From: Notolepis coatsorum
Lineage: Eukaryota; Chordata; Actinopteri; Aulopiformes; Paralepididae
Length of the DNA: 64,000 nucleotides
Assembly: GCA_963971535.1 (NCBI GenBank)
Contig: OZ020594.1
Location: 112,496,251-112,560,250, forward strand
Direction of reading: 5' to 3'
The position numbers and the translations under genes were made by a program. Shown here piece after piece: positions 55,735 through 64,000 of this stretch. The notes beneath the pieces are model-generated. The model saw only the letters and a program-made list of their open reading frames with translations. It was not told the origin of the DNA and did no database searches. The stretch's first letter is position 1. Every line of letters starts with the position of its first letter.

Positions 55735-55945
55735 GCGCGTAGTGTGGCAGCGAGCCTTTGACGAGTGCACGCTTAGCGCACCCCGTTAATGCGCGGTGGC
55801 AGACAGCGAGCCCACCCCCGCCACGACGTTTAGCAGTCCCCGTACCCCTGGTAAAATGAAAAATGTGCGCAGTGTGGCCGCGAGCACCGACGAGTCACAC
55901 ACAGCGCACAAAGCGTGGAGGCAGACAGTGAGCCACGATGAACTG
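55735..55945. repeat. Degenerate ~125-bp GC-rich direct repeat
   Basis: AGTGTGGCAGCGAGC ... GGTGGCAGACAGCGAGCC (55740-55812) is echoed by AGTGTGGCCGCGAGCA ... GGAGGCAGACAGTGAGCC (55871-55934). Confidence 0.6.
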
Positions 55946-56444
55946 TCTACCCACACCCCCATCGCAGCCGAGTAGAGTATTTATGCTCCGACTTACGGCC
56001 CACCAACATGAACTGGTACTGAGCCCCAGCCGGGGGCCCGTCCAAATGTAAGGAAAGAGGCACGAACAAAGCGTTTAGGTTGACATGGTAGCCCATACAT
56101 ATTCCAGTGTGATTGCATGCAAAGTTTGTCATTTGAATATTTAGCTTTTTTTACTATCGCCTCGACGTCTCGATTGCAGTGTCTTGATTGCAGTGTTTTG
56201 TATTGAATTGTTATAACAAAGCGTAGCGCCAACGCAGGCAATACCACTGCCAGCACTAGAAATTCCCTAAAAACAACAATAAAACTGAATATGGAACAAC
56301 ATACGCATAATAAGTCCCAAACTCAGCCTACCGCTTTTGAAACCTTACAGTAAACAGCAATAAACAATATACCCAACACTACACCGCGTTTGAAACCCAT
56401 AAAAAACTCTATACACAGGCCCCAACCTAGGAGAGAAAGAGAAG
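55946..56444. other. No gene seen
   Basis: Ordinary mixed-composition DNA between the GC repeats and the polypurine tract. A G run lies at 56449-56467. Confidence 0.4.
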
Positions 56445-56655
56445 CGTTTCGGGGGGGGGGGGGGGGGAGTACATGGACGAGAGGCGGTGTTGAAATGAGG
56501 GGAGCGAGCGAGAGGGGGGGGTAAGAGAGAGAGAGAGAGTGAAAGAGGGGGGAGGTGAGAGGGAGAGGGGCGAGAAAGGGAGAGGGAGGGTGAGAGAAGG
56601 AAAGAAAGAGAGGGGGGGTGTGAAAGAGGAAGAGAGAGAGAGAGGGAGAGGAGGC

Positions 56656-56687
<32 letters not shown>

Positions 56688-56847
56688 AAGCGAAAGAGAG
56701 AGAGAGAGAGAGAAAGAGGGGGGGGGTGAGAGGGAGAGAGAGAGAGAGAGGAAGAGAGAGAAAGAGAGAAAGAGAGAGAGGGGGAGAGAGAGAGGGGGAG
56801 AAAGAAGAGGGGGAGAAAGAGAGGAAGAGGGAGAGAGGAAGAGAAAT

Positions 56848-56902
<55 letters not shown>

Positions 56903-57054
56903 GAGAGAGAGAAAGAGAGGGGGAGAAAGAGAAGAGAAGGGAGAGAGAGTAAGAGAGAGAGAGAAAGAGAGGGGGAGGGAGAGAGAGAGAGAAAGGGAGA
57001 GAGAGAGAGAAAGAGAGGGGGAAAGGGAGAGAGAGAGAGAGAGAAAGAGAAAGG

Positions 57055-57085
<31 letters not shown>

Positions 57086-57268
57086 GGAGAGAAAGAGAGA
57101 GGAAAAGAGAGAGAGAAAGAGAGGGGGAGAAAGAGAAGAGAGGGGGAGAGAGAGTAAGAGAGAGAGAGAAAAAGAGGGGGAGAGAGAGAGGGGAGAAAAA
57201 GAGGGGGAGAAAGAGAGGGGGGAGAAAGAGAAGAGGGGGAGTGAGAGAGGAAGAGAGGGGGAGAGAGA
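56445..57268. repeat. Long polypurine (GA/GGGA)n tract
   Basis: Over 800 bp is almost purely G and A on the plus strand. The long frames on both strands (over 300 codons of Ser/Leu/Pro or Arg/Glu/Lys) are composition artefacts. Such mirror-repeat polypurine DNA can form triplex structures. Confidence 0.95.
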
Positions 57269-57379
57269 GTGTACAATGAAAACGTTCTGTGAGCAGAATC
57301 CAAACATATTCATCCTGTACACTTCTGCCCCCTACCGTATTCCCAATAAACTCCACCTTCCCCTTAACAATGGACGCTC

Positions 57380-57500
57380 GCCCACCCCTACCAAGATAGA
57401 GACGCTCGGCACCCTCCCAAGATGGACGCTCGGCGCCCCTTCTAAGATGGACGCCCGGCGCCCCTTCCTAAGATGGACGCCCCCTCGCGAGCCAATACCG
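57380..57500. repeat. ~26-bp short tandem repeat
   Basis: About four units of AAGATGGACGCTCGGCGCCC plus CTTCT with variation, ending just before the gap. Confidence 0.75.
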
Positions 57501-57523
57501 AGAGTCCCGTCATGCCATGACGT

Positions 57524-57723
57524 NNNNNNNNNNNNNNNNNNNNNNNNNNNNNNNNNNNNNNNNNNNNNNNNNNNNNNNNNNNNNNNNNNNNNNNNNNNNN
57601 NNNNNNNNNNNNNNNNNNNNNNNNNNNNNNNNNNNNNNNNNNNNNNNNNNNNNNNNNNNNNNNNNNNNNNNNNNNNNNNNNNNNNNNNNNNNNNNNNNNN
57701 NNNNNNNNNNNNNNNNNNNNNNN
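57524..57723. other. Assembly gap, 200 N
   Basis: Exactly 200 undetermined bases, a conventional placeholder, so the real length is unknown. It borders a (GA)n run (57724-57763). Confidence 0.99.
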
Positions 57724-57772
<49 letters not shown>

Positions 57773-57775
57773 CAT

Positions 57776-58558
57776 TGGAAAGAAATTGAAATGCTATTTG
57801 GCCCTAAACAGAGAGTACACAGTGGCAGAATACCTGAGCACTGTGACTGAAGATACTTGAGCACAGCCTAGCCATTGAGAAAGGCCGCCATAGGCAGACT
57901 GTGTGTGTTAGAAAGAGAGAGAGAGAGAACATGTGTGTTTGTCATGTGTGTGTGTGTTAGAGAGAGACTAGAGCATGTATGAGAGATCCAAAAGGACAAA
58001 GATCAACACTTAAATCCAACAAGAAGAGGGTCTATACCAGAGAAACCAAAGCAGCAAGGAGCCAATGGCCGACATCAGCTAAATAGGCTAGCCAGGTACT
58101 GTGACACCAGGCCACACACAGCTTTGGCCAACGGCCCAACGCTACCCAAGCTACACAAACGACCATTCACACACAGCACATGTCGTATCTCCAAATGTTG
58201 TGAAGTAGCATATGTTTTGCCTGGAAAAAAACATCGTTATTAACAAAACATTCGGGAGGGGAAGGAAGGAAGAGTGGGGTAATGTCATGACATTTTCATT
58301 AATCTTACCTGCACAAAAGGAACGCAGGGCGAAAGGCCGCAACACAGGTCTCCACGTTGACGAAAGGCCTCTCGCTGTCGGGACAAATAAGCTATGGCCA
58401 GAGCCTTGTCATGGTGCAGGCCCGACTACATCTTCTGTCAAAGATGATGTCGTAGTCAGAGTGCCAGGGCCTGCTATTCTCAAGGCTAACTGATAGCATC
58501 AAACGAACGTTCCCAGCTGACGCTAAACAGCTAACTGGCTAACAGTTAGCTCAATCAG
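57776..58558. other. No gene recognised
   Basis: GAGAAAGGCCGCCATAGGCA near 57878 resembles LINE-derived text, but no frame is kept. An imperfect inverted repeat GACTACATCTTCTGTCAAAG / GATGATGTCGTAGTC lies at 58423-58457. Nothing else is supported. Confidence 0.4.
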
Positions 58559-58631
58559 GCACCTGGCTGTATGTAGCCGCATAGCTTGCTTCTGCGTTCT
58601 GCAAGCTATGCGGCTACATACAGCCAGGTGC
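58559..58631. repeat. Perfect 31-bp hairpin
   Basis: Arm 58559-58589 (GCACCTGGCTG ... CATAGCTTGC) and arm 58601-58631 are exact reverse complements across all 31 bases, separated by an 11-base loop TTCTGCGTTCT. The sequence outside the arms does not pair. It could be a palindrome made by template switching or a small hairpin RNA source. Transcription is unknown. Confidence 0.9.
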
Positions 58632-59194
58632 TCTCACCAGGCACACACCGTTAGCTACTAGTAGTACTATATTAGCTAGTCGACCAGTTTGGCTCCAGAG
58701 AGAGAGAAAGAGAGATAGGTCAGGTCCACGGCGGGAATATAATCATAGGTTGACTCACCATAATGCAGTATCAACGCGGCGCCAATGGTAAAGTTGTAAG
58801 GAGACTTTCTTGGCCCACGGTGTAATTTCTTCTTCTTCTTCTTCGAGTACTTTCCGGCAGACTGGACACCTTTCGGCGTATTGCTGCCTAACAGATTTAT
58901 CTGCTCACAAGTTCTCTTCTCCTTCTTTTGAAAAGACATCCACTCGCCTCGCTCCTCTGAATAGCGCTGAATTAGATCATCCCTGTACCTCGTGTGTCCG
59001 AGAAGAGCCCGGAAACACTATCCTAAAATCTGTAGAGCAGCAAAGCCGCAGAAACCGGAACACTGCAGTCTGCAGAGCCAGGAACAAGTCAGACACATTC
59101 TACAAATGTGTCTAATGTGAAATATATAAGCATATAAGCAAAACTAGATTTTAGGTCTGTGATGAAAAAGGGCCTCGCGGGAAGAGGGGCATCG

Positions 59195-59225
<31 letters not shown>

Positions 59226-59311
59226 TTTTTATTTTATTTTGCGAGGCCCCCCTTCCCGCGAGGCCCTGTGCGACCGCACTGCTCGCACACCCCCTGAGGC
59301 GGCCCTGCCTA
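58632..59311. other. No gene recognised; poly-A and (CTT)n
   Basis: (CTT)n at 58828-58843 and a run of about 32 A at 59190-59221. GGGCCTCGCGGGAAG (59172) is inverse to CTTCCCGCGAGGCCC (59250), and GAGGCGGCCCTG near 59296 matches the end of the small MITE at 61721-61795. This suggests a related MITE around the A run. Confidence 0.5.
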
Positions 59312-59383
59312 AGCTTAACCAGTGATAAACTAGGCGTTAGGTAGTTAACCCTAAGCTTAACCAGTGATAAACTAGGCGTTAGG
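59312..59383. repeat. 42-bp direct repeat
   Basis: AAGCTTAACCAGTGATAAAC followed by TAGGCGTTAGGTAGTTAACC occurs twice here and again at 60724-60764 beyond the MITE, so the MITE landed within a small tandem array. Confidence 0.85.
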
Positions 59384-60706
59384 CAGTGATGGGCAAGCTA
59401 CTTGGGAAATGTAGCAAGCTACACTACAAGTTACTCTCGATTAAATATAGCTCAACTACAATGGAAGCTATCCCCAGATAAATGTAACAAGCTACACTAC
59501 AAGAACATGTCAAAAATAGCTAGCTACATCGGCACTACTTTTTTTTTTTTTTTTTTTTACTTCATTATCAAGTTTCCACCAAACAGGCAAAAGAAATGCT
59601 AAGTTTCTTTTCTATTCTATCTTTATGTATTATTTATCCCTAAACTCTGCATCTTCTGGCTGCCTGATACCCTCTCCTAGCTGAAACCTGCCCACTTTAT
59701 CAACCAAAAACACTTATTCAATATCTGAATTTTAACTAATAATAACTGTCTTACTGCATTTTACTATTATGCTACCATGTCTATACTACCACCAACTATG
59801 CTAATATGTCTATACTACTACAGTATAGTATGTACTACTCAGAGTATAACACTCAAGCTTGACACTGCTAGACAAACAATACTATTTATCCTTGTCTGCT
59901 AGATATGTACCACTCATGCTGACTTGTTGTACACAATTTGTAAGTTGCTTTGAATGAAAGCGTCAGCTAAATGACCAAATGTATTTAAATATGTAACTCA
60001 CAAAACATTCCATGGCCCCAAAATCATGTGGGGACCCCAGACCACAGATCAGATCAATCACCATGGTAAGTTAACAGACGAAGAAAGTGCCAACACACAG
60101 CCCAATGCTGCAGTGCACGGCGGCAGTTTAAACAACATTATTATCCCTTACCTTAGATACGCCGCGCCTGCATCCCACAACTTCATCTTTTCCATTCATT
60201 CATTCCATGGAGAGACATTGTTGTTATTGACATCATCTTCATCAATGCCATCACAAGCCCTGGAAACATCGAATCCCTCTGCCATTTCGCGCGGACTGGT
60301 TCGTTCATCAGTGGTCTGTTTTGATTTTCACTTCCTGATTTGCGGTTGGAGTCCCGCCCTATCCTGCCTCTGATTGGCCTACCCGTAAAGTTTTGGCCTA
60401 ACCATACCCAATCGTGAGTCGTCATACTCGTATCAAACCAACCAACCAATCATAGTGGGTTTTCTACGTGGAGTTTTTTTTTCTCCTTATAGTCTAGACT
60501 GTTTATATATATCTACGATCTAAGATATAGTAGCGTTGTCGCCGTTGTAGCGTTTCCTCGTCGCTACTCACTACTTCGTTCTATAAATAGCTGCGTTACA
60601 GAAAACGCTACCCTGGTTAAAAAGTAGCGAGCTACCAGCACGCTACTGAGAATTGTAGTTAAGCTATGTAGCTTCGCTACTTGTAGCAAGCTACTGCCCA
60701 TCACTG
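59384..60706. mobile_element. hAT-type MITE, TSD GCGTTAGG
   Basis: It begins CAGTGATGGGCAAGCTACTT and ends AAGCTACTGCCCATCACTG, well-matched inverted ends. It is flanked by the exact 8-bp duplication GCGTTAGG (59376-59383, 60707-60714). Subterminal AGCTAC words repeat. The interior holds an L2 3' fragment and about 700 bp of unassigned DNA with no transposase. Confidence 0.92.
59640..59995 (+). mobile_element. Degraded L2 3' fragment
   Basis: AAACTCTGCATCTTCTGGC near the start and TGTAAGTTGCTTTGAATGAA, AGCGTCAGCTAAATGAC at the end match the 3' part of the 43185-44715 L2. No frame is kept. Confidence 0.7.
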
Positions 60707-60764
60707 GCGTTAGGTAGTTAACCCTAAGCTTAACCAGTGATAAACTAGGCCTTAGGTAGTTATA

Positions 60765-61720
60765 TATCGTATTTGCTTTTGCGTCCCGCTCTGAGCCTTA
60801 TGAGATACCCCTTATCTCCTATGATACCTATTGTATCTCCAACGAAACAACTACATGCACCCCACCTGTATGGGGCCCCGCCCCTATGGTGGCATAGCCC
60901 ATATAACCGTGACTCTGGTCACCAAACACCCTTCCTCTATTTTCGTCCCAGCGTACTGGCTGCGTGCACCATACGTTAACTAGCAGGATGAAAAAGATCA
61001 GAGTCATAATGTTGAAAGCTTACCGGAGGTTGCTGGCCCCTGGCATCTTCAACGCATGTTTTCGGCGACACGACGGGCCTATGTTGATGTTCCTTGTCTA
61101 ATGACAGCAGATCGAGGTTCAGCTGTACAAGATTGGCTGTCGGGCCAGCTTGTACTCAGGTAGGCCCTGTGTCTTCAGGCATGGGTATTATTGTTAGTAA
61201 TGCTGGTTTGTTTTGTTACACAACCATGTTGTGTGTTGGCGCCGGGGGCAGGATGGTTTGGTGAACGTTCACTGCAGGGAACGGTTTCCAAGCTGTCTTG
61301 GGCGTGCTACTAAACATCTAATGCTATGCTACATGCTATCGCTAATGCCACATGCTATTGCTACTGCTAACTGCTACGCTGTTCTAATGTCTCCGCCGTG
61401 AGATGTTGTCACTTCTCCCTCCTCTTGCCCGGTTCATCAATGAAGGTCAGTCGGTAGCTGTTGTGGTTTTTTTTGCTGAGTCCTATTTACCTTTTTTCGG
61501 GTAAATGGGTTGACAACAGGGTAGGCCGTGGCTAGGTATCCTAGCCAGGTATGTTGCCTTGTGTTCCGGCGGGGTCTATGGAACGGTGTCCCCATCTGGG
61601 TGGCATCGGGTAGTGGGGCTATGGGTCCAGCCGACATGGTAAACATGTTGCGTGTCTGTGCGCAGGCGTTGTTGATCTGGGTCCCACATCGCCTCACGCT
61701 AGGCTGTAGTAGTATAGGGG
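60765..61720. other. No gene recognised
   Basis: Mixed to GC-rich DNA. TGCTATGCTACATGCTATCG-type words near 61322-61370. TTACCTTTTTTCGGGTAAATGG (near 61488) has a diverged counterpart near 61929. Frames are open by chance only. Confidence 0.4.
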
Positions 61721-61795
61721 CAGGGCCGCCTGGGAGAAATGTGAGGCCCTGGGCGAATTTAAACGCGAGGCCCCCCACCCCCTGAGGCGGCCCTG
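61721..61795. mobile_element. 75-bp MITE, CAGGGCCGCCT ends
   Basis: CAGGGCCGCCT and AGGCGGCCCTG are perfect 11-bp inverted ends. Flanks TATAGGGG and TGTAGTGG agree at 6 of 8 positions. Too small to encode anything. Confidence 0.65.
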
Positions 61796-63190
61796 TGTAG
61801 TGGGCTATTGTTTCGTTCTGTCACTCTGCTATGAGAAGGTCTGTCTTGCTACAGTTTTCTCTCCTCTCAACCATTCATACTGACGGTCAATCGGTATACT
61901 GGGGGAGTAGTGCGGGGGGGGCTTTGTTTACCTTTTTTGGTAAATGGGCTAAGCTAGGGCTGGTGTGCTGTTGTGAATATTTTGAATGAAGGCGGGACTA
62001 GTTCGCTCTGGTCCGCCTCCCCTTAACGTTGTGTGTATGGGTTTGCTCATTCTACAGTATTTTGTGGTTTAGTTCTTTTATTCATTTAACCCTTTCATGG
62101 TGCACACCACAGTGGAGGTTGCTGTTTGCAACCACCACTGGTGCTCCGTGTTAACATCAGTCCTTTGTTTTTGACATATTGAAACAGTGCCCCGCCCGGC
62201 CGACGCCTTGGGTGGGTCGGCCTGGCGAGTGGCTAGTGGGCTGTTAAAGCTTGTACCGCCACGGTATGGAATTGGCAACGATTAGAACTTTGTTCGAATT
62301 GCTGTTTTTTTCTATTAAAAAAAAATGGTGTCTGGTGGCGGGGCCTTGAGGGCCAGCCGACGTCGACACATCGCGCAAGGTTGTTGACGTTATTAGCTTT
62401 GACCCAGCCGCAAGCTATAACCGCTCAGGGTTCCCCTCTCCGCAGGGGATTTTGGTCTTCTGCTGGAGCGCGGGCGGTATTGTCCTAGGCCCTACACCGC
62501 CTCACCCCGCGCAGCCAGAAGAAGAGAGAGCACGGCCTCGTCAGCGGCGATGACGAGGCCCTCGACAGGCGGCCATGTTTTCCCCCGCCGGAGGTATCCT
62601 GGGCGTTGATTCGACAGGTGTCCACAAGGCCGACAGCCTTGGCGGCCGAGGGATCGGCCATGTAGGATGGGTTCGGCTTGAACAAACAAGCCGTCACCGT
62701 CCTGCCGCGAGCAGCCCGCTCTCCGATCACTCCCTTTCCCAACACCAGCGGAAAAAGTGGCCTCTGATTGTTTCCTTTGGCTGCGGGCCGCGTGCCTTCG
62801 TTGATGCGCGGGCGGCCCCCCTTTCGCTTCTCATGGGGACAGGGGCTGACACCCAGTTGATGGCTGAGCCTGGGTCTGTCCGTGAGAATGTTGTGCTGTC
62901 AAGCGGCTCCCACACCTTGAACTGTGTTGGTTGAGCCTGGTGTTACGTCTGTCAACTTAAGTGTTGTCAGCAGGGGGGCTCGAAACCTTTTGAGGCACAC
63001 AGTGCGGGCTTCCCCGGCCTCGCCTTCGCCAGGCCAGGTATTATGTTGGTGCCTCCCACTCCTGAAATATTGGCAAGTGGTCGCAGCTCACATGATTTGG
63101 GGTGGTAGTAATATCACTGCAGGGCTACGGTGTGTAGGAACCCATGGGGGCCTTACACCTTGTGTAGCGTGATCGAATCTGCGTTGCGTC
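61796..63190. other. GC-rich region, no gene recognised; one degraded LINE tail
   Basis: 61990-62090 faintly resembles LINE family A (CTCCCCTTAACGTTGTGTGT). 62480-63050 is CpG-bearing (GCGGCCGAGGGATCGGCC) with frames of 66-119 codons that match no family I know. CAGTTGATGG occurs at 62854 and 63227. It may belong to a GC-rich retroelement or gene not visible from motifs. Confidence 0.35.
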
Positions 63191-63248
63191 TGGTGTGAGG
63201 TGGACGTAGACACGGACAACGGTACTCAGTTGATGGTGTTTTTATTTC

Positions 63249-63351
63249 CTGTTAACGAACCACAAACAGCATATACACATGGCGTGAATTACCATCCTCG
63301 CCGTGGTTTAGTCCACCTGTGCTCTCGTGCTCGGCAATCTCAAAGAGAGCG
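63249..63351 (-). pseudogene. Intron-less copy of two right-edge exons
   Basis: 63249-63316 is identical to 63509-63576 and 63317-63351 is identical to 63752-63786, but here the two blocks are joined, while at the right-hand copy 175 bp lie between them. The junction is CACAG/GTGGAC on the minus strand. This is what a spliced transcript, copied back into DNA, would look like. Beyond the second block the sequence differs. At the other end GAAATAAAAAC follows directly after the splice position. Confidence 0.6.
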
Positions 63352-63508
63352 CGCGCACATTCAAAACAGCGCGCCATCCACAGTTATTACTATTAAATAC
63401 ATGTAGCTCAGTACAAGTCAACTTCAGCAAAAACATATGAAACAATATGAAATGAAAGGCAGTGTGTAAGCATTAATTAAACCGAAATACAAAAACAACG
63501 GTTCATAC

Positions 63509-63823
63509 CTGTTAACGAACCACAAACAGCATATACACATGGCGTGAATTACCATCCTCGCCGTGGTTTAGTCCACCTATCATTGTTAACAGAATATGAG
63601 TTAGTACACGAACGTACTGTGGCTGTTTTACACAGGGCGAATTAATGTCATTACACAACAGGGTATTTCAGTACCAAAACCAAAACATAAATCAATTTTA
63701 CAAGTTATACATTGCAATTAAATCCCATATTAGGTAACCGAAAGTGCGTACCTGTGCTCTCGTGCTCGGCAATCTCAAAGAGAGCGAGCACTTCCGCCGG
63801 CGTGTCTCTCGTCGACAAACCGG
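63509..63823 (-). CDS. Candidate last exons of a minus-strand gene
   Basis: The exon at 63823-63752 (acceptor GGTTTAG, donor CAG/GTACGC) joins, after a 175-bp intron, to 63576-63509. That intron has a TACTAAC branch-point word 25 bases before its ATAG acceptor. The joined frame is open: TPAEVLALFEIAEHEST, then GGLNHGEDGNSRHVYMLFVV and a TAA at 63514-63512. Exon 63576-63509 is followed by another donor-like CAG/GTATGA, so a 3' UTR intron may follow. The product is not recognised. The rest of the gene would lie right of the window. Support comes from splice signals, open frame and the intron-less copy at 63249-63351. Confidence 0.35.
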
Positions 63824-64000
63824 CTAAACCATTGTGTACGTTAGTTGAACGTATTTACAATACAACAAATATTCAATGGAAAGATATCCTATCTTCTCTA
63901 AACCCATTATAAAAGACCCAAAAAGGAATTTCGTTTGGAGAATCAATAACTCAATGTGAGGAAATTAATATAAACTAGTATCCAAGGCACCCCTCCACAA
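63824..64000. other. Right edge, no feature
   Basis: AT-rich DNA upstream (minus strand) of the candidate exon, presumably intron. Stops occur in all useful frames. Confidence 0.4.

Noticed and set aside
54840-56385. A 5' LTR matching 50038-51572
   Set aside because: I compared ends, the TATA-like word and the U5 end and found no matching segment.
56323-57356. Frames of over 300 codons rich in Ser/Leu/Pro or Arg/Glu/Lys
   Set aside because: Pure GA composition leaves all frames open; it is low complexity, not protein.
57276-57864. Frames crossing the N run
   Set aside because: They depend on undetermined bases in a placeholder gap.

Overview
The window is vertebrate and almost certainly teleost fish nuclear DNA. 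It has GT-AG introns with long intronic repeats and a C2H2 zinc-finger gene with the acidic [16 protein letters not shown] leader seen in fish families. Its retrotransposons are L1, L2 and other non-LTR elements, alongside several tRNA-derived SINE families and many hAT-type MITEs with clean 8-bp target-site duplications (TSDs). There are also many minisatellites and microsatellites. Nothing looks bacterial, there is no CRISPR array, and I see no functional tRNA or rRNA gene.

The one convincing host gene runs left to right from 5302 to about 32915. I assembled it from three coding exons (5319-5441, 8502-8646, 30973-32888). Splice sites and phases agree (phase 0, then phase 1), giving a 727-residue C2H2 zinc-finger protein. 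It has an acidic N-terminal half, a 12-residue acidic repeat, eleven nearly identical fingers and a last finger cut off by the stop codon. Intron 2 is 22.3 kb and is made almost entirely of mobile and tandem repeats. A second, weaker candidate is the 3' end of a minus-strand gene at the right edge (63509-63823). An intron-less copy of its last two exons lies only about 260 bp away.

Layout. 1-5300: SINE, then a nested stack of hAT-type elements, SINEs and an L2 fragment. 5302-32915: the zinc-finger gene. Its intron 1 holds a MITE with LINE tails and a fold-back element. Its intron 2 holds a 43-bp minisatellite split by a 6.36-kb L1, a 38-bp minisatellite, L1/L2 pieces and an 8.3-kb composite hAT element that itself contains LINEs. 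32957-37170: SINE in the 3' UTR region, sequence with no recognised gene, a CpG-bearing candidate promoter and a 1.6-kb MITE with tRNA-like modules. 37170-46060: one long minus-strand L2 LINE with an SGNH-esterase ORF1 and RT ORF2, broken by a MITE, by a second L2, and by internal 25-bp and 51-bp tandem expansions. 46300-50037: SINE, L2, LINE and L1 3' ends plus two inverted-repeat elements. 50038-54850: remains of a minus-strand LTR retroelement (candidate 3' LTR, polypurine tract, gag-like ORF with one zinc knuckle; no pol seen). 54850-64000: mostly unassigned DNA with an 800-bp polypurine tract, a 200-base assembly gap, a perfect 31-bp hairpin, a hAT MITE and the right-edge exon pair.

The retrotransposon proteins are all broken by nonsense codons, frameshifts or insertions, so none looks able to move by itself. 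The main value of the window is its readable order of insertions (TSDs inside TSDs), the zinc-finger gene, and the structural oddities listed as findings.
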